Both the position numbers and the translations under genes were made by a program. The notes under the pieces were generated by a model. The model had not been told where the DNA came from. It made no database searches and saw only the letters and a program-made list of their open reading frames with translations. A DNA stretch of 22,005 nt from Bigelowiella natans CCMP2755 (Eukaryota; Cercozoa; Chlorarachniophyceae), in assembly GCA_000320545.1 (NCBI GenBank), contig ADNK01001209.1, forward strand, positions 1 through 22,005. Direction: 5' to 3'. Below, one piece after another: positions 20,540-22,005 of the stretch. How positions within the stretch are numbered: the first letter of the stretch is position 1; every line of letters begins with the position of its first letter.

Positions 20540-20552
20540 GAGTCCATATATG
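20540..20552 (+). repeat. direct repeat, left copy
   Basis: GAGTCCATATATG, identical to 20616-20628, directly borders repeat copy D on its left. Confidence 0.85.
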
Positions 20553-20615
20553 AGACGGATGTAATGAAATGTTTAAATTTTTTCAATGGTCATCCTAATG
20601 TAGCTGTGCAATGCA
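20553..20615 (-). repeat. dispersed ~60-base repeat, copy D
   Basis: On the minus strand it starts TGCATTGCACAGCTACAT, as copy A does, and ends CATTACATCCGTCT, as copy C does. This 63-base block lies exactly between the two identical 13-base direct repeats, which suggests they are the ends of an inserted unit. Confidence 0.75.
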
Positions 20616-20628
20616 GAGTCCATATATG
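20616..20628 (+). repeat. direct repeat, right copy
   Basis: GAGTCCATATATG, identical to 20540-20552, on the other side of copy D. Confidence 0.85.
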
Positions 20629-21200
20629 TCAAGGATTATCATCACCGTGGTACGATACGCTTGCGCACGCTAGCACGGCGTAAGTACATGCTTCAGGTTT
20701 GGTTAGCAACCACGCCGCTGAAGCTAGCTAGGCCCTGTACGTGTGATAAGGAGAGCGCGCACACCAGCTGCCTGTCTCGGCAGAAGACCATGTACATGCG
20801 TAAATGTACATGCACGTGCTAGCGTGGCGTCTCATATGCATATAGCGATGATGCAGCAGAGGCCGGCCGTTGCTAGGCCAGATGCCGTGTATGGGCGATG
20901 AATAAGCAATAATCGAACACCTAGGCGGCGCGCATTCATGATTGCACACTTACTAGCACAAAAGATGCTCCGCTTTGACGTCGTCGATGATGATGCCAGT
21001 CTTGAGCCCCACGCTCCCTTTTGTAAACACCGCAATGAGAAAAGTAAAGACAGCGTCGCTGCTAAAACAAGAACAAGCACTATATACACCCACACTACAG
21101 CTAGTTCAGACTTATGCTTTATAGTGTCAGAGTGCGCGTGCTCTGCTCACCTACACTCTATATTTACTTCTAATACAATCTGGAGGGAAACTCTCTACAT

Positions 21201-21647
21201 TTTGTATTAATATCATCAGGGGCCTTTCCTCCTTCCACTTCGTTATCACCGCATCATCCATCTCTATTTCTTTTGTTCCAAAAACGTATTCTTCCCCCCC
21301 CCCTTCCCCCCTTCCCCACATTAAGCAACCGCACACAGCGCAGCGACCTGCTCTTACTGGCAAGAACTTTGCTAAGAATTCTGGTCTTGACATTTGAAAG
21401 CTCACAACCTCCTTATATGCCATCATCGGCGACGAGTCCGTTCCCCCGAGATCCCTGCACAAACACCGCCCAATCAGGACTTCTTCCGTCTTCATTCTCA
21501 TAGCCATCGGTCGTGTTAGCTACGGCATCGTATCGTTATGGCGCAGCTTACCAAAGGACAAACCCCGCCTCAGCGAGGAACTTCGTTTCGACTAGCGCGA
21601 GAAGGAATCTACGAGAGCGAGCACACGCAAAATGAATAAATAGCTGC
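21201..21647. other. unresolved region before the right-edge candidate gene
   Basis: It holds a long pyrimidine-rich tract (about 21291-21318) and a CCAATCAG (CCAAT-box-like) at about 21470. An ATG at 21538 opens a 33-codon frame (MAQLTKGQTPPQRG and on) with no usable donor before its stop. A minus-strand frame at 21151-21507 looks partly protein-like but lacks good splice acceptors. I cannot assign a gene. Confidence 0.35.
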
Positions 21648-21816
21648 ATGGTTGATTCATAAGGTAGGAGGCGATCTATTCCATCTATCAGCAGCACGGC
21701 AGAGCAAAACCGATGATGGACTTTCCGCAACGCTAGTACGAAAGGGCCCCGGCGCTTTAGTGCGCCTTGTTTGTATAATACTCACATCTCGTGGTGAGGT
21801 CGGGTCTCTTTCCTCG

Positions 21817-21861
<45 letters not shown>

Positions 21862-21987
21862 TTTGTGTGTGTGTGTGTGTATAGATATTGGATTATATCT
21901 GCAACCCTGGCTGGAGCTTTCGATATGATTGTTGGAAGAATCGAGTGGCCACGTAGATCGATCTTCAAAAAACGTCAGTGTTGTTAA
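21648..21987 (+). CDS. candidate small single-pass membrane protein
   Basis: Weak model. Exons 21648-21650 (ATG only), 21703-21803 and 21885-21987 join in phase to 68 residues. The middle is hydrophobic (LVRLVCIILT, then YWIISATLAGAFDMIVG) and the C-terminus is basic (WPRRSIFKKR). The second donor is GG-GTCTCT, again GTC-type; the intron contains the TA/TG microsatellite. The overall plan (short N-terminus, Lys-Gly-Pro-Gly turn, one membrane helix, basic end) faintly recalls small mitochondrial subunits such as COX7A, but I do not recognise it. It could be non-coding. Confidence 0.27.
21823..21880. repeat. (TA)n(TG)n microsatellite
   Basis: A TA tract (about 21823-21859) is followed by TTCTT and a TG tract. 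Its composition resembles 3668-3718. It lies in the proposed second intron of the right-edge candidate gene. Confidence 0.9.
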
Positions 21988-22005
21988 CGCTATGATGACT
22001 GCTTC

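Larger units (their letters stand above)
19833..21200. other. gene-free spacer after AP-1 gamma, palindrome-rich
   Basis: It contains a G-rich tract (19922-19941), GATGATG runs (20045-20075) and, from about 20120 to 20950, the same GCTAGC, CATGCATG, TCTAGA and GTACATG words as the other two gene-end spacers. Copy D of the dispersed repeat is here. The open frames are short, Cys/His-rich and unconvincing. Confidence 0.6.

Noticed and set aside
21151-21507. 118-codon minus frame with protein-like stretches
   Set aside because: Its pieces have some plausible donors but no convincing acceptors or recognisable family. A plus-strand CCAAT-like box and pyrimidine tract fit the other strand at least as well.
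1-22005. CRISPR arrays, rRNA, tRNA, insertion sequences and bacterial-type regulatory sites
   Set aside because: No evenly spaced repeat array, no cloverleaf with recognisable A/B boxes, no transposase motif and no rRNA sequence were found on either strand by eye.

Overview
This is nuclear DNA of a eukaryote. Six protein-coding genes can be rebuilt, all split by GT-AG introns. Most introns are short (roughly 40 to 350 bases), spacers are compact, and simple repeats are abundant. No bacterial operons, prophage, CRISPR or insertion sequences were seen. The organism is probably a microbial eukaryote. A YqgF-family protein with an N-terminal leader hints at an alga with a plastid, but the window cannot fix the lineage.

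Layout, left to right, with strictly alternating strands: (1) threonine synthase, minus, start codon at 2558, nine exons visible, C-terminal part lying beyond the left edge; (2) ARFRP1/Arl3-type small GTPase, plus, 3105-6035, at least 15 small exons, with an unusual lysine-rich insertion; (3) cytosolic ribosomal protein S14 (uS11), minus, 7765-8588, five exons, the first coding exon being only the start codon; (4) a 1184-residue protein, plus, 9305-13175, combining a J-like segment, a fibronectin type III domain, a coiled coil, a CCCH zinc finger and an FG-containing Ser/Gly-rich tail; (5) a YqgF/RuvX-family RNase H-fold protein, minus, 14906-16177, six exons; (6) AP-1 gamma-adaptin, plus, 16898-19832, five exons. 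A weak candidate for a 68-residue membrane protein lies at the right edge.

The genes form three divergent pairs (1/2, 3/4, 5/6) sharing promoter spacers of about 550-720 bases. The gene ends face spacers that are longer, gene-free and crowded with short palindromes such as GCTAGC and CATGCATG. These spacers hold a dispersed repeat of about 60 bases in four recognisable copies. One copy is flanked by a perfect 13-base direct repeat.

The gene products do not form one pathway. Two act in membrane traffic at the trans-Golgi (ARFRP1-like GTPase, AP-1 gamma), one in translation, one in amino-acid synthesis, one probably in an organelle, and one is of unknown function. The most notable points are the domain mix of gene 4, the GTPase insertion, recurrent GTC-type splice donors (GG|GTCAAT appears in two genes and predicts an alternative C-terminus in a third), start-codon-only exons, and the palindrome-rich repeat zones.
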